Assembly: GCA_029962745.1 (NCBI GenBank)
Contig: CM057152.1
Coordinates: forward strand, 27,402,507 to 27,466,506
Direction: 5' to 3'
From: Echinometra lucunter
Taxonomy: Eukaryota > Echinodermata > Echinoidea > Camarodonta > Echinometridae
Length of the DNA: 64,000 nt
The position numbers were made by a program, and so were the translations under genes. Below, one piece after another: positions 23,141-35,417 of the stretch; the first letter of the stretch is position 1; each line of letters opens with the position of its first letter. The notes under the pieces were generated by a model, which saw nothing but the letters and a program-made list of their open reading frames with translations, searched no databases and was not told the origin of the DNA.

Positions 23141-24526
23141 CCTAAGAGTAATAATGATGCCATTTTATGACATTCATGTACATGTAGTGCTGTAAGAACT
23201 ATTTATGAAAATTTTTTATCATCTACCTTCTTCCAGTATTCGTTTTGTTACAATGCCAAAACTCTTCTCTCAAATCTAGAATTCCAAACTTGTATCTTCA
23301 TGTGTTTGATATTCAAAATTAAATAAGTGTTTACATTTTTTTTCTAATTTCAGGAAGAGATGATTTTACTCATACTATGACGTTCTGTGTGAAAAGAATT
23401 TTTCTCTTTACTCTATAGAGTCCATTTTAGACAACCTCCATCATCAAGGATTACATGTACAAACACTCCTTTCTCCCAACCCACATCATAAAAAAATTAA
23501 GGCTGAAAAATAACTTGAAGTCATTCAGCAAAGTATCATAAAACATACACACACATGCACGTAGGCTACTAGTCTTCTGGCAGATATTTCCTTTAATAGC
23601 AAATTACACTGTAAGACATACCAAAGGCACGACTTGTTTGTTTTTCAACAAACACACATTGTGTTTTACGAGTATTTGAGTGACAAGCAAGTCCCCTTTC
23701 AAGACTTCTAGTTCATGAACTTCAAATATCGAATGTTGACTCCAGTGAAATGGAGAACCTTTGATACCTGAAGCCTGGGAAGGATACATGTGCTCATGAG
23801 TAAACTAATACCGAGATCATTGAAAGTTATAAGCTGCTCCTACATCAAACAAATACTGTATTGTTATTAGATCTTTTAAAAATGGGAGCATGCAGCCTAA
23901 AATATTTCCCTTTTAAGTAATACCTTAAATAGCCCATTACTGTACAGGAGATCCCAGACACATCTTGACTCAGACAATGAGCTTACATGTATAAAGGCCA
24001 ACACCAAAATTTTTGCTGCATATTTGCTCTAGATTATTTTTTGTGTGCCATTCTGGAAAACAATCATTCTATAAAAACAATCTGCATAAAAAACGCTTTC
24101 TCTGCAGCACAATGAAACATGAATATAAGTATAACAGCAGAAATCATGGAATCAGAACTGAAAAAAATATGGAAAATATACTCTGCACAAAAAAAAAAGT
24201 TGAAAGAGGAAAAGTTGCAAGGACAGACAGGGACTTGCTAGTTTTTTAAACCAAAGTTTTTTCAAGGACAGACAGAAATACAATGCATCAATGAAAAGAA
24301 AAGGCTCAGCTCTCTTCTTTTAAATTTTCCTTTTGGTCTGTCATCAATCTTTTGGCATAATCCAAAAGAAAGGTAGGCATTTTTTTTTCTTTCTGTTCGT
24401 GTATGATGGACATTCCTAACATTCTGAATCAGGAGATACTGCAAAAGTGTCACTAAAAGGACTGTATTGATACATATTGAAACCAGTTCCAAACAGACAA
24501 ATGTGTGGCCATATACATGTACATGT
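23141..24526. other. Intergenic, nothing recognised
   Basis: No element ends or conserved protein motifs seen. Confidence 0.45.
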
Positions 24527-24528
24527 TA

Positions 24529-24788
24529 TGGTGGCCCTGAAGTACGCCGGACAACAGGTCATGTGCGACGTGAATTTCGCATCCCAGGTCCTGAACTTTG
24601 CATCCCAAGTCGTGAAATTCATGACCCGCGGTGTGAAATTCAGGACCCGTGGCGCGAACTTTGCATCCCAGTCCTGAATTTCGCACCGCTGGTCGCGAAT
24701 TTCACGGCTTGGGATGCAAAGTTCAGGACCTGGGATGCGAAATTCACATCGCACATGACCTGTTGTCGAGCGTACTTCAGGGCCACCA
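24529..24788. mobile_element. Modular foldback element B2, second copy
   Basis: TA dinucleotides flank it. Termini TGGTGGCCCTGAAGTACG and the complement are as in the copy at 14935, with terminal inverted repeats of about 80 bp because 21-bp modules (ATGCGAAATTCAGGACCTGGG type) occur in opposite orientation in each half. The immediate flanks ACATG(T) are themselves inverted, extending the palindrome. Overlapping open frames on both strands are by-products of the 21-bp period. Confidence 0.88.
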
Positions 24789-24790
24789 TA

Positions 24791-25178
24791 ACATGTACAG
24801 CATTGGTTTGATCAGTCTGTTGTCTCATTGATGTGACTGAGGTATCCTACAAATGCTGCAAACTTGGTTCTCAGCTTGAACTTTTGAGACTGAATGACTC
24901 ATTTCACACCTGTTAGAATGGGGTAGGAAACATTCATATTGCAAACCACATATTTTTGGCAAAGGTTGAAGCTTTTCATTAAAAATCAAACAATACAAAA
25001 GTGCAGTGGCCCCGATCTATCATTTTAAACTGAACCTGTAACATAAAGAGATACTGTAACCTGTATAACATGAAGAGGCACAATCAATCTTACAATCAAC
25101 TGTAACTCTTTAGTACATGGTTTGCCAGATTTACGATTGATATCAATCGTAAAATTGATTGTATTTTTTTATGTTACA

Positions 25179-25209
<31 letters not shown>

Positions 25210-25480
25210 CATACATAATAGCTGAAGTAACATGCAGTGAAAGATTATTAATTGTGTATTACACAAAAAACGAAATAACTGAGTATTTTTCTTGAAGTCT
25301 TTTAAATTCAGACACACGTAAGTCCTTTTCATTACTTTCTATCTTTAAATTTAACTGTAAATTCTCTCACTTCTTCCTTCTTTTTTTCATCTTAAAGATG
25401 AACATTTGCATATAGTTGCATTCAATATTAAAACTATGTACACAACAAATGTCTACTGCTAATAGGGCCTACTTGTTATA
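24791..25480. repeat. Non-coding; 28-nt poly(C) at 25179-25206
   Basis: The longest homopolymer in the window (C28) lies just after a pair of inverted TTACGATTGATATCAATCGTAA arms at about 25130-25155. No gene seen. Confidence 0.8.
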
Positions 25481-25994
25481 CAGGGTGTCCCAGAAAAAGT
25501 GGAATGGCAGATTTTCAGTACTTTACCCTCAAAATGTTGATATTTTGTTTACACCAATGGCTAAAGCATCTTCTACCAAAGAAAATGATACCAAGATCAT
25601 GGAATTTGGTGAAGTAATTTTGATTCTACGTCCGTTTTTTTAAATACAGTAATTTTCAAATTTTGCATGTTTTTTGCAACGGATGAGAGAAGAATTGTGC
25701 CAGGAATGGCCTTTCATATGGCATGTCTTGTTATATACATGTACATGCATCAATGGGCTTCCCTCAAACATCGTATTATGAAAGGCCTTCCCTTTGTCTC
25801 ATCTCTCCCCCAAAATTTGAAATGACTGTATTTTAAGGCATGGGCATAGAATCAAAATTACTTCACCAAATTCAATGATATCGGTATCATTCTTCTCGGT
25901 AGAGGATGCTGTACCCAATAATGTAGAAAAATTACAAACTTTTTGAAGGTAAAGTACTGAAAATCCGCTGTTTCACTCTTTCTGGGACACCCGG
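25481..25994. mobile_element. mariner-like non-autonomous element, 514 bp
   Basis: TA target duplication on both sides (25479-25480 and 25995-25996). Termini CAGGGTGTCCCAGAAAAAGT and the complement CTTTCTGGGACACCCGG. CAGGGTGTCCC is a classic Tc1/mariner end. Inverted similarity continues inward through GATTTTCAGTACTTTACC and further (ATCAAAATTACTTCACCAAATTC). No transposase frame. Confidence 0.88.
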
Positions 25995-26397
25995 TATATC
26001 TCACTGCTTGCAGAACCAGGTGCATCTGGTATTAAAGAGAAGCTGGAGTTCTAGAAGGAGGTGAAAGATAAATTGTGAGCTTTCTTGGTCTTTTGGTGTC
26101 AGTTTGGAAGAACATCATAGTAGAAATGTCCCCTGAGAAGGATTACTTTTCAAATGCCCTCATATCTGAAATATGACAAGAAATAACTTAAAAGAGTTCG
26201 GCCCAAACATTTGTGTGTAGTCCTATGTATTCACTTGCTTATGAAATGCATACACATGCCTTTCAATAAGACTGAGTTGATTTCTTATAATTGCAATAAC
26301 TTTAAAACCACAAGGTATACACCAATAGTTATTTACTACTTAATCACCCTTCCTCTATTGCTTTGAAACAGTTTCTTTCACATTATAATCTCATGAC

Positions 26398-26559
26398 CTG
26401 GGCCCCATAACACAAAGATTTGCAACCAATCGCAAAGTTGTAACAGCCAATCAAGGCCATTGTTTCATACGCATCTCGTTCAAAAAGAGACCCTGGACCA
26501 ATCAAAATGGTTGTTTTAAATTTGCAATTGATCGCAAACCTTTGTGTTACGGGCCCCAG
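26398..26559. mobile_element. MITE, 162 bp, CTGGGGCCC ends
   Basis: Left arm CTGGGCCCCATAACACAAAG...TTGCAACCAATCGCAAA and right arm TTTGCAATTGATCGCAAACCTTTGTGTTACGGGCCCCAG (in part) are reverse complements with few mismatches. Confidence 0.85.
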
Positions 26560-27084
26560 AACTCAAGTTTATCTTTAACCCAACTGGAACTGAAGAAGTC
26601 AGTAATCATCTGTAATCAACATAGGAGAGACACACTACACAATTTCCTGATGATTAAAAAAGAAATAGCCTGAATATGATGCATGAAAAACCAATCTTCC
26701 CTGCCTTCTTGAAGGAAACAAAGTTCAACCAATGCTTGAATATACACATGGAAACTTTTCAGATAGGCTTGGCCTACTGCACCCTATGATAGGGAAACTG
26801 AACCAACATGATATATAATTCACCTTTATTTTTCCTGTTGCTTGATATGGTCTCGTCATGGAAATCTAATAGACTAGCTTCCGGCACATAGTTCGATGTC
26901 ACATTTTGATAAGAATGACAAAAGAAAAAACAGAAAATATGAGCAAGTGATAGCAGGAAGCTTCATCTCTAAATATCAAGCTCATATTTCATCACTTTGC
27001 TACTGGTCTTGTAAGAGGGTAATCAAGAAACAAAACTACTAATCCACATACCCACTTAACTTGTGGTTAAGTGGGTATGTTATG

Positions 27085-27652
27085 TTAAAGGGAAAGTCCA
27101 CCCCAGAAGTTTCACTGTTTCAATAAAAGGAGATGAATTTGAACAGCATTTTAAAAAAGAAATGAGCAAAATCGGTCAAAGAATAAGAAAATTACACTCA
27201 TTTACATTTTCTAGTAAATTACTTTCGGCTCTGTAAATTGGCAACACTGATGACATCATATGTGAGCAGCTCTCCATTCACTTTGTACATGAAATTTTAC
27301 ATTTTCTCAATTTTCTTGGAAGTTACACATTTTCTCACCCCATAATCAAAGTATGTTATGTCAAAAGCAATTCTTCTGAACATACATTGACTATGGGGGT
27401 TAGAAAATGTGTAACTTCCAAGAAAATTTAGAAAATGTGAAATTTCATGTACAAAGTTAATGGAGAGCTGCTCGCATATGACATCATCAGTGTTGCCAAT
27501 TTGCAGAGCCGAAAGTAATTTACTAGAAAATGTAAATGAGTGTAATTTTCTTATATTTTGACTGATTTTGTTCATTTCTTTCTTGAAATGTTGTTCAAAT
27601 TTAACTCCTTTTATTGAAACAGTGAAACTTTTGGGGTGGACTTTGCCTTTAA
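27085..27652. mobile_element. TTAA-flanked foldback MITE, 568 bp, family C copy 1
   Basis: Flanked by TTAA (27085-27088 and 27649-27652). The element is a nearly complete palindrome. The left half starts AGGGAAAGTCCACCCCAGAA and the right half ends in its complement with one-base differences. Arms are about 270 bp. TTAA targets and TIRs suggest a piggyBac-derived miniature element. The minus-strand open frame inside (27297-27575) is conserved with the copy at 41548 only because the DNA is. Confidence 0.9.
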
Positions 27653-30600
27653 GTGGTTAAGTGGTTATAATGTAGCAACATAAGTGCATTACCATTCTTT
27701 CTATCATCCTTGTGTCAAACTGTACTTTCAACAGTAGGACTGGCAGCTCTTCTGCCCACCCCTCCCCTACTTTCAAGTGCACAACCCTCTTTTGTTCTGA
27801 CTTAACTTAGCAGTATAGAAGGCAATGAAAATCTTGTCTTTTTATATAATACATGTATACAAAACTTACATTTCATCAACTGAAAAAAATTAATACATAA
27901 ACATGCATGATGTGGGATCTAGCTTTGAAAAAAACTACCCCCCCCCAAATAAAAAAAATTAAAAAAAGAGAGCACTCATATCAGCTTAAAATATATCATA
28001 ACAAAAAATTCAAACATGCTGTTCATTTATTCCATTTAATATCTTCTTCATCTTCAGACTTCAATCAAAATGCAACTTTAGTCTCAGTAACTTACTCAAA
28101 CTCAAATTTTCAATTTCATTATCATGCAAATTAATGTTACCTTGTTTGCTATAAAACAAAGCTCCATTAATCATGACAGGACCCAATGACCCAACCTTTT
28201 CTAACAGTCAGGATCTCCCGGCTCCAGTCAAAACAGTCTGCATAAATATTACATGGTGTTTCTGACTATGAATGATTCTGTTACCCAAATACACAGGGGG
28301 GTTTTTTTTTTGGGGGGGGGGGTGGGGGTGTTTTTGTTGTTGTCAATACAGAACTGGTGGGTTCACAAAGGAATATTATGAGGAATCAGTAGACAGTGAG
28401 TAATTTTGCTGGTCTAAAATTAAATTTTTCCATGCAAGAATGCCCTGAATATGTATTCTGGTAAATGAGAAAAACAACTGTCACAAAGTGCAACAAGTCT
28501 TTTCAATATTTCTAAAGGATAAATCAATGCCTTCTGTATGACTTCCATGCTGGATAATTAATTGTGGAGCAGTAAGCAATGTAAACAAGTGAGTATTTAT
28601 GACTTAGCAGTGAACAGTTCAGCTCAGGAAAGAGCTAAAGGAGCTAGACCTGGAAAAGTAATTACATGCAATACAAAATCTTTAGGGAAGAATAACAATA
28701 TTAATAAACAGCAGTGAGGAAATTATCCTTTTACAGTAAGCAATCAAAACATTGTATCCTGGAAAGGAAAGATAGCTACTACAGATCATCATTTACAGTA
28801 CCACAAGTGTTTCATCTATGTTGATGCTTTTCTTAGGGACTTCACTAATGTAGTATGAACTATCCCATTACTTTCTCATTTGTTATGCAATTTACTGCTG
28901 ATTCTCATCAAATTCTTAGAAATAATCTTGTCATAATGTAGGAATTCAATTACTTTTTGAATGCATTTGTGAATAAAAAGCCACAAAGTCATTGAGAGAA
29001 GATAATGGAAGGAGCTAATGTCTATTCTGGGGATGGTCGTTAGGAGTGTATTATTTATGCTTGAGTGCCTACATGTATGTGATCAGACAGTGCAGGGCAT
29101 TGTATGCAGTTCGCACGCTACATATGAAAGTAAATGGAAGAAATCTAATGTTTGCTGCTATTGAAAAGACTGTGTGGATCATATTCACCTTCCCATGGCC
29201 GTTCCCTAAGACAGGGGACAAGCTTTGCTAGAATGTGATACACTACTAGACTATCCTTTCGTCCCCTTTCTATAGAAATTAATGTCATGCTTGGTTGAAT
29301 GTGTTCCATAAAGTCTGTATTTATTCAAGAATTCAATGGACTTTTAATGATAAGCACTTCAGTGGAAGAATGATTCAGAAGGGTTGGGTGCATTATATTC
29401 ATGCTATGAAGCATGATTACTCTTTGTATCCTATGCTTGCCTTGTTTCATGTTTACTAAGACTACTTTCAAATTGTACAGGCAATGCCAATTACTTAAGC
29501 CAGGCTATGCATGGGTACAGGTAATTCTTTAACCTAATAATCAGTCAGTATCCTGCCCAATTACTCGTGGAAAAAAAATGCCAGAAGCACTGGAATGGAA
29601 TATGTAGGCAAAGTACTGGGTGAAAAATGACAGGCAACTAAGGCAAGTTTTGTAATGTCTTCCTACAGTTTCTCTATAGTGGGACATTAGCAGGACTAAA
29701 AATGTTGGCAGCATTCTGCATGTGAATCTTCCTCCTTCTTCTTCTTCTTCTCTCTCTTAGGAGGGGGCTTACCAAGAATGTACAAGGGCTTTAAAATGTC
29801 AACCAACTGACATTAAAAAACTAAAGTTGCATAATCAGGTTAAAACTTTAAGTCCTATCCTTCTTCTTCTTCATGATAAGCCTACGTCCTTCACTAAAAC
29901 TGAAGATTATTGTAGGCTGTGTGCTGCTTTTTTAAAACAAGAATATCTTCCAGGCTGTAATATCACCCACACAATCTCATTTCATTATCAATGACTGTCC
30001 CAAATAACTCAAGTGCATGTAGCACTTCAGGAAGGAACAACATTCCTGTGTTATCATTTATCTGCCTGATAATTATTGTTAATGATTGACCACAATTAGG
30101 AATGCATGTCCCTCCAAATTACTTATTAACTTCCGTCTTGTTCTCTTGATGAAATTCAAACCTTGTAAGACCTACCCAAATACCAATAAATACCCAATAT
30201 CAAGACTGCAGCATGTCCCATATTTTGCCCTTTTTTAAAATGGAAATTAACCACAACTGGGATAGAAAGAGAAGTACATGTACCTCAACAGAAATAACTT
30301 AACCAGAGACAGAAAAGAAGCCATTTAGTGTTCCTTTTACAAATTTGGAGTCACCTCTTCAATGAGTGACTACATGTACATTCCGTGTGTCCATCTATAC
30401 ACTGTAGACTTGTTATTCAAACAAGATGACCTCATTACTATTGGCATTTCAAAACAAACATGTAGAGTAATACAAGCTTCACAGGTAAAGTAGCATCAGT
30501 GATGGGGGCATCCCAGAAGATTGAAAACACACAAGTGAAGTCAATTAGACAGATAGCTAACATGCCCAAAACCATAGAGGATACAGGAGTAGAAAGTTCC

Positions 30601-31461
30601 AGAAGGTCTTCAAGAAAGGCAGACCATAAAACTGACAGCACACAGTATAATGTACTGAAGAATATTAAGAGAAAAATGAGTCTTGTGACATGTCAGTCAA
30701 AGGGCCTCACTTGATCTTTACAATATGTCCATCTGGACTCATTAGTGTTTAGTCCATGTCACGAAATATAGGCCTACATTTCTACTATGGCTATTGACTA
30801 TCTATATGTACATGTAAATATCTGCCAGAAGTCTGTCCAACAAGGCAATGTGATCACACAAGTAGGCTTCAAGTACTGGTATCATTCATAATTATGCTTT
30901 CACTTGCCTTTAAATGCATTTCAAAACAAATTTTAATCAAAATCGTACCAATTTCAGGATTTCTGTAATTTTTATTTAAAAACTGTGCTTCTTTCAAGTC
31001 AAAACAAATCATCAAAAAACATGGGTGGGCAGAAGAAACCTAGACTTAAATAATAGAGGGCAGAAGAAAATCAGGAATAAACTTTGCTTGACCTACAACC
31101 GATCTGCACTATGATTATCACTACCAGTATACTACAATTTTTAACAAGGAATGGACTGTATGCCAATATGACTTTTCAAACAAATGTATTGAGATACAGA
31201 AATTTGTTTTGAATCTTAATGGCTTTTAGGACAAACTGGCATACATGTACGTTTGTTTGATAACATAAATATTCAAAATGGAAGCCATCAAACAAGTTAA
31301 CCCATGCTTGCATGGCACAAGCAATGATATTTGTGCTTCCTTAGAACTATAGCATGAGATAAATGGCAATTTAAGCAACAACAATTTTTTCTTTTTAAAA
31401 GTCTCTTGCCAGGTCCACTGAGAGGGGAAAAGGAATTTAAGAAAAAAGTCTCAAGACTTAC
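27653..31461. other. Presumed calpain intron or intergenic; no exon found
   Basis: If the calpain gene is intact its next exon should lie left of 31462. I looked for the oxyanion/catalytic Cys block (GDCWL-type) on the minus strand here and further left and did not find it. A G-rich run lies at about 28297-28330. Short open frames at 27907-28134, 29046-29231 and 30438-30714 are not recognisable. Confidence 0.4.
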
Positions 31462-31664
31462 ACTAGGTCTCTTCCAAGCAAATGGCGTGCTTGGCTTCTG
31501 GGAATAGAAGACAGCATCATCACAGGCAGGAAATAGATCGTCCTCCCATGGCACACCACTCTTCCTGCACTGACTGACGATCTGGTCATACATCTTCCCC
31601 TGCTGGAAGAGTTTCTTGGGTGGGATATCACCAGGCATGGTGAATACTGACTATTACGTACTTC
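31462..31664 (-). CDS. Calpain-family cysteine protease, N-terminal coding exon (partial gene)
   Basis: Coding begins at an ATG at 31636-31638 and runs on the minus strand to 31462, 59 codons, ending in phase 0 at a perfect donor (GTAAGT, 31456-31461). The acceptor preceding the 5'UTR part is TTTTGTAG at 31665-31672. The peptide has the hallmark calpain pre-catalytic segment: a helix (MYDQIVSQCRKSG), then WEDDLFPACDDAVFY and PFAWKRPS, corresponding to the conserved FEDPDFPA...FYS...P...WKRP block just before the protease core. Calpains are calcium-dependent cytosolic Cys proteases of regulated cleavage. The segment resembles both CAPN5- and CAPN9-type sequences, so I give no symbol. Protease core, C2-like and any EF-hand domains are not in the part I can see. 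In-frame upstream stops in the leader support this start. Confidence 0.82.
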
Positions 31665-32600
31665 CTACAAAACTGAACAAATCCACAGGTTCCTGGACTG
31701 GAGGAAAATGTGGAAGATTTTTGTAAATAAGCAGGTGGGGGAGGATCTAGAAATGAAATAGGAATTAGGCAGAATTGGAATATCAATTATCAAAATGTAA
31801 CTTTGTTACAATTGGTTAACTAATTGTGAGGAAGCAACGTACACTGAAAACTGGTGAATGAATTCTACCAGGCATGATCTAGCCTAGACCGAGAATAAGA
31901 GGCTAACAACGAATGTTAGAGGAGTGCTGACCCTACCAGAATAAGAGGCTAACGACAAATGTTAGAGACAGAATTTTTTCGGTCTAGATCTAGCCAAGCG
32001 CCAACCTGAAACGATGTCGGAACATGAAACTGAATATAGGCTTAAGCCTGTGTCCAGAAGCTTCAATACGTGCGCGTGCTTATAAGTAACACATCTCTAC
32101 AAATCAGGCATTTCTCTAGCTGTCATTTAATGTTGACTGTCTTTCTCATGGAGTCATCAACTGGAGTAGGAAAGTTGACCAATTGCAATACAATTCACCA
32201 ATCTGAAACTCCCTTACAACATTGCCTAGGTTATGGTACAATTCTCAAATTCAGAACTTTTTCTTTTCTTTTATTCAAACTTTCACAAGTCCTGATATCA
32301 CGAACTTTTTTTCTGGTTCCCTTCAAAACCATGCAACTTCTTTCGAGCAGTAACTTATCAAGCTCGATCGCAGCGCAATCGAGATATATTGACACGTCTT
32401 GGCCTTCTTTGCAATGATGCATCTCAAGCTACAATTTACTACAAACATTATCGTTGACTTGAATATTGGATGTTTAACTTTTAAAAAAGGACATTAATTC
32501 TATTCAACCTCTTTATCACTAATCGAAACAGTATCACATTTTAATCGCTGAAATATGAATGAAGATTAATACCTAAATAGATTTCTCAAACAGTACTTAC

Positions 32601-32760
32601 AAAGTGAATTTTCCGACCGAAAATCCGACCATTCACTCCACTCGGCGCTGCTCAGCTCAAGCTGCTTCGAGGTGACGCGATCTTGCTCGGTCCCGGAGCT
32701 GCTGCTCTAGAAGCGTGTAGCTGGTAGGCTGGCTGAGCTGGATAGCCTGGCTTGGTACAT
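32601..32760 (-). promoter_or_regulatory. Probable calpain 5'UTR exon and promoter region
   Basis: A consensus donor (GTAAGT at 32595-32600 on the minus strand) ends a candidate non-coding exon at 32601. The acceptor before the coding exon is at 31665, giving a 936-bp intron. Upstream to about 32720 the sequence is GC-richer with several CpGs. The transcription start is not determined, so the right boundary is approximate. Confidence 0.5.
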
Positions 32761-33314
32761 GCACCTGAGTGGGCTGACCTGTGCTAGCTAGCTGACGAAG
32801 CCCAATATTGCAATGCGTTATTTGCAGAGCATGCATGCAGCTAGCTAGCAGCAATGCGCATTAGTTGGGCCTGGTATCAACGGACCACGCCCACCAACTC
32901 CAGTGAGAGAGATGGAGCTATACAGGTTCATGAAACCTCATTCTAATATTAGATAAATTTGTCTTCACAGTTTACTCACAAAATCTCATCAATTGAAAAA
33001 TACAATTATGAAACCTGCATGATAAAGCAGAATTGACATCAAAACATATTATGTCGAAAATGGCAAATTTGTGAAGTGTACTTAATTATGGCTACATGGG
33101 AAGGTTCTGGGGTTTTCTCTCACAATAAAAAGCATAACTGTGATGACTTTCAGGTTTGCAAATTCATGATAAAGTTATTTCTACTTGCAAAGGGATGAAT
33201 TAAGTTGGATTTCTAGATAAATTTCGAGATAAATTTTCTTTGCTCAACAACTGCAAAAGACACACAACACATAGATATTGCAGATCCCCCAAATTAAAGC
33301 AAAAATAACCCTTG
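32761..33314. other. Upstream of calpain, nothing firm
   Basis: Contains short GCTAGC-rich palindromic words at about 32780-32850 and otherwise no feature. Confidence 0.4.
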
Positions 33315-33513
33315 ACCAGTATTCTGAAAATTGTTTTATCTTTTATCTTATTTTAATTGTCATTGGCTTACACAGCACACTTTTAACTTGCATGCTGGTC
33401 CATGGGTGCAATTTTGCACAGTTCAAACCAAGCACAAGTTCGCCTTCAAAATTTGTTATGACAATCAGGAGTGAAGATAAGATAAAAGATAAAATAATTT
33501 TCAGAATACCAGC
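33315..33513. mobile_element. MITE, about 199 bp
   Basis: Left arm ACCAGTATTCTGAAAATTGT then TTTATCTTTTATCTTATTTT. The right arm, reverse-complemented, is nearly identical (GCTGGTATTCTGAAAATTAT...). The two overlapping open frames on opposite strands reflect the palindrome. Confidence 0.85.
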
Positions 33514-33567
33514 CCTAGGCGACCGATCATTTTTTGTGCAGCCCTTAGATTGTGGAACAGCAATAGA

Positions 33568-33593
33568 TAGATTCAGATTCAGATTCAGATTCA
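33568..33593. repeat. (ATTCAG)n short tandem repeat
   Basis: About four ATTCAG units leading into TTTTATTTCC. It probably marks one end of an interspersed element that is otherwise not recognisable. Confidence 0.8.
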
Positions 33594-33969
33594 GTTTTAT
33601 TTCCAACAGAAATAACAAATATTTATACAAATCATTTTCATAGATTATAACAAATATTTACAATACATTAATAATAATCATGATAACTAACATATAAAAA
33701 TATAATACAAAATATTTTATAGACAAATAATATATAGTTAGGATAGAAGAAAAGTATCAGGAAATCTCAGACATTATAAAGCTTTAAATCAAAAGTGCAA
33801 ATGTATGTTTTAAACGTGAATTTATCCCTTTTTTTTCATTTATGCACGTTTTGAATCATATAGCATTATGCGGCAGAGGCATTCAAGAGCTCTTGCAGCA
33901 CAGAATATAGACATAGATTCTGTGCTCAATAATTTATTATTAGTAGTATAGTAGTATTTGTATTATCTT

Positions 33970-34040
<71 letters not shown>
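33970..34040. repeat. (AGT)n microsatellite
   Basis: About 24 uninterrupted AGT units followed by ATT-rich repeats to about 34087. Confidence 0.97.
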
Positions 34041-34223
34041 TATATTATCATTATTATTAATATTGTTATTATTATTATTATTATTAAAAGATCAAAGGAT
34101 GGGATTCATATCTTATGAGGTATGGCAAAAGTATCCATTTGTTCCTGTAATTTGTCAGTTTTCACTTGCAATGGCACGTTGATGCACATTTTTCATCATT
34201 TTCTCCAGGCTTTGTATAATCCT

Positions 34224-34232
<9 letters not shown>

Positions 34233-34267
<35 letters not shown>
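34233..34267. repeat. (TC)n microsatellite
   Basis: Perfect (TC)n run after a short C run. The overlapping frames are artefacts. Confidence 0.95.
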
Positions 34268-34269
<2 letters not shown>

Positions 34270-34507
34270 CAATCCTACCACCTTGCTTTCTTGCCTGCCC
34301 GCCTGCTTATCTCCTTCTTTAATTCTTCCTCTATTTCCTGCTACCATATGTTGGTGAATTTCCAAGTTGATGTACATTTAAACAAGAATAAGTGTGTAAT
34401 ATAAGAAATTCATAATAAACAGAAAGTTGATAAATATTCTTTTTTCAATTTGATAATTTCCCCATACTAGATGGTTATTTATAGTTTGATTATACAATGC
34501 AAGTCAG

Positions 34508-35224
34508 AAAAAAGTACACACTTTACAAATTCCTATACTGTTTCAAAATGGAGTCATAAATACAAATAATTTGTCATATATCAACAGAATCATTCCTTCT
34601 GTGTATTTTGGTACCATTTTTGCAGGGCAACTCCTCACAGCTGAATGCACATGGTGTCAAAAATCCATTTGTGCAAATTCAGTGTATTTCCTGGTGTTGG
34701 TATTGATACATAACACATTTCAGATTTGATATTTTAAGACATCATAACCACCAATTCAGAACAGTACGGAATATCTACGAATTCAGTTAATCAACTCCAT
34801 ATCACTATGGCCTGGACTTAGCCTCCAAAGTAGTCAACTGACAAGATTTTACTTTTAAGGTTCCCAACACAAACGACAAACAAAAATCTTGGTGTTTCAA
34901 ACTTATTGCTTTACAAAAAACATATTAGGCTTCAAATTACAAATATTTTGTCTCATTTTTATTTGAATTAGTAGTCATGTCATCTTGGAACATCAAATCT
35001 AAGATTGCTATGTATCAACACTGACACCAGAGAAAACTCAGAGTTGGCACAAATGGATTTTAACATCGACTGACCTTTATGCAGTCAGCCTAGCAAGAGT
35101 TGCCCCACAAACAAGGTACCAAAATACATGGAAGTAATGACTGTACTAACATATGTTAAATTATTTCATATTTAAAGCTCCACCTTGAAACAAAAAGGCA
35201 ATTTAAACGGTGTGTACTTTTTTT
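34508..35224. mobile_element. Long-TIR foldback element, about 717 bp
   Basis: Ends AAAAAAGTACACAC and complement GTGTGTACTTTTTT. Inverted similarity persists over roughly 300 bp per arm: GTATTTTGGTACC, GGGCAACTC, AATCCATTTGTGC, TATTGATACATA and AGATTTGAT recur in order on the opposite strand from the right end. Little unique sequence separates the arms. Probably a Tc1/mariner-like non-autonomous element, though a TA duplication is not clear. Confidence 0.83.
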
Positions 35225-35417
35225 CATTTCATTTCATTTATTGGTTTTGAATGGCACTGTAGTGTAAAATGTTCCATTTCCCTTTCTTTTTTATTGATTA
35301 TATGGTCTAATAAAGATCACAATTATGACTTTGACACAAGCAACTATAGGAACATACACCTTTTGCTTTCTCCTTTGAAGTTTAAATCTTGTTGCTATAT
35401 TATTTATATGACAGACA

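Noticed and set aside
24416..24831. Five overlapping open frames of 60-114 codons on both strands, with FR(I/T)P and DAKF-type heptads
   Set aside because: They arise from the 21-bp modules of the foldback element; the period is a multiple of three, so stops are avoided in several frames at once.
27297..27575. A conserved-looking minus-strand protein shared with 41586-42042
   Set aside because: Similarity is explained entirely by the duplicated TTAA foldback element; the frame is not preserved end to end and matches no protein family.
30438..30714. Opposed open frames near the calpain exon considered as the next calpain exon
   Set aside because: Neither translation contains calpain catalytic motifs and splice signals are absent at suitable positions.
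33970..34040. A CRISPR-like regular array
   Set aside because: It is a plain (AGT)n microsatellite with no spacers, and the DNA is eukaryotic. The 21-bp and 30-bp tandem arrays elsewhere also lack unique spacers.
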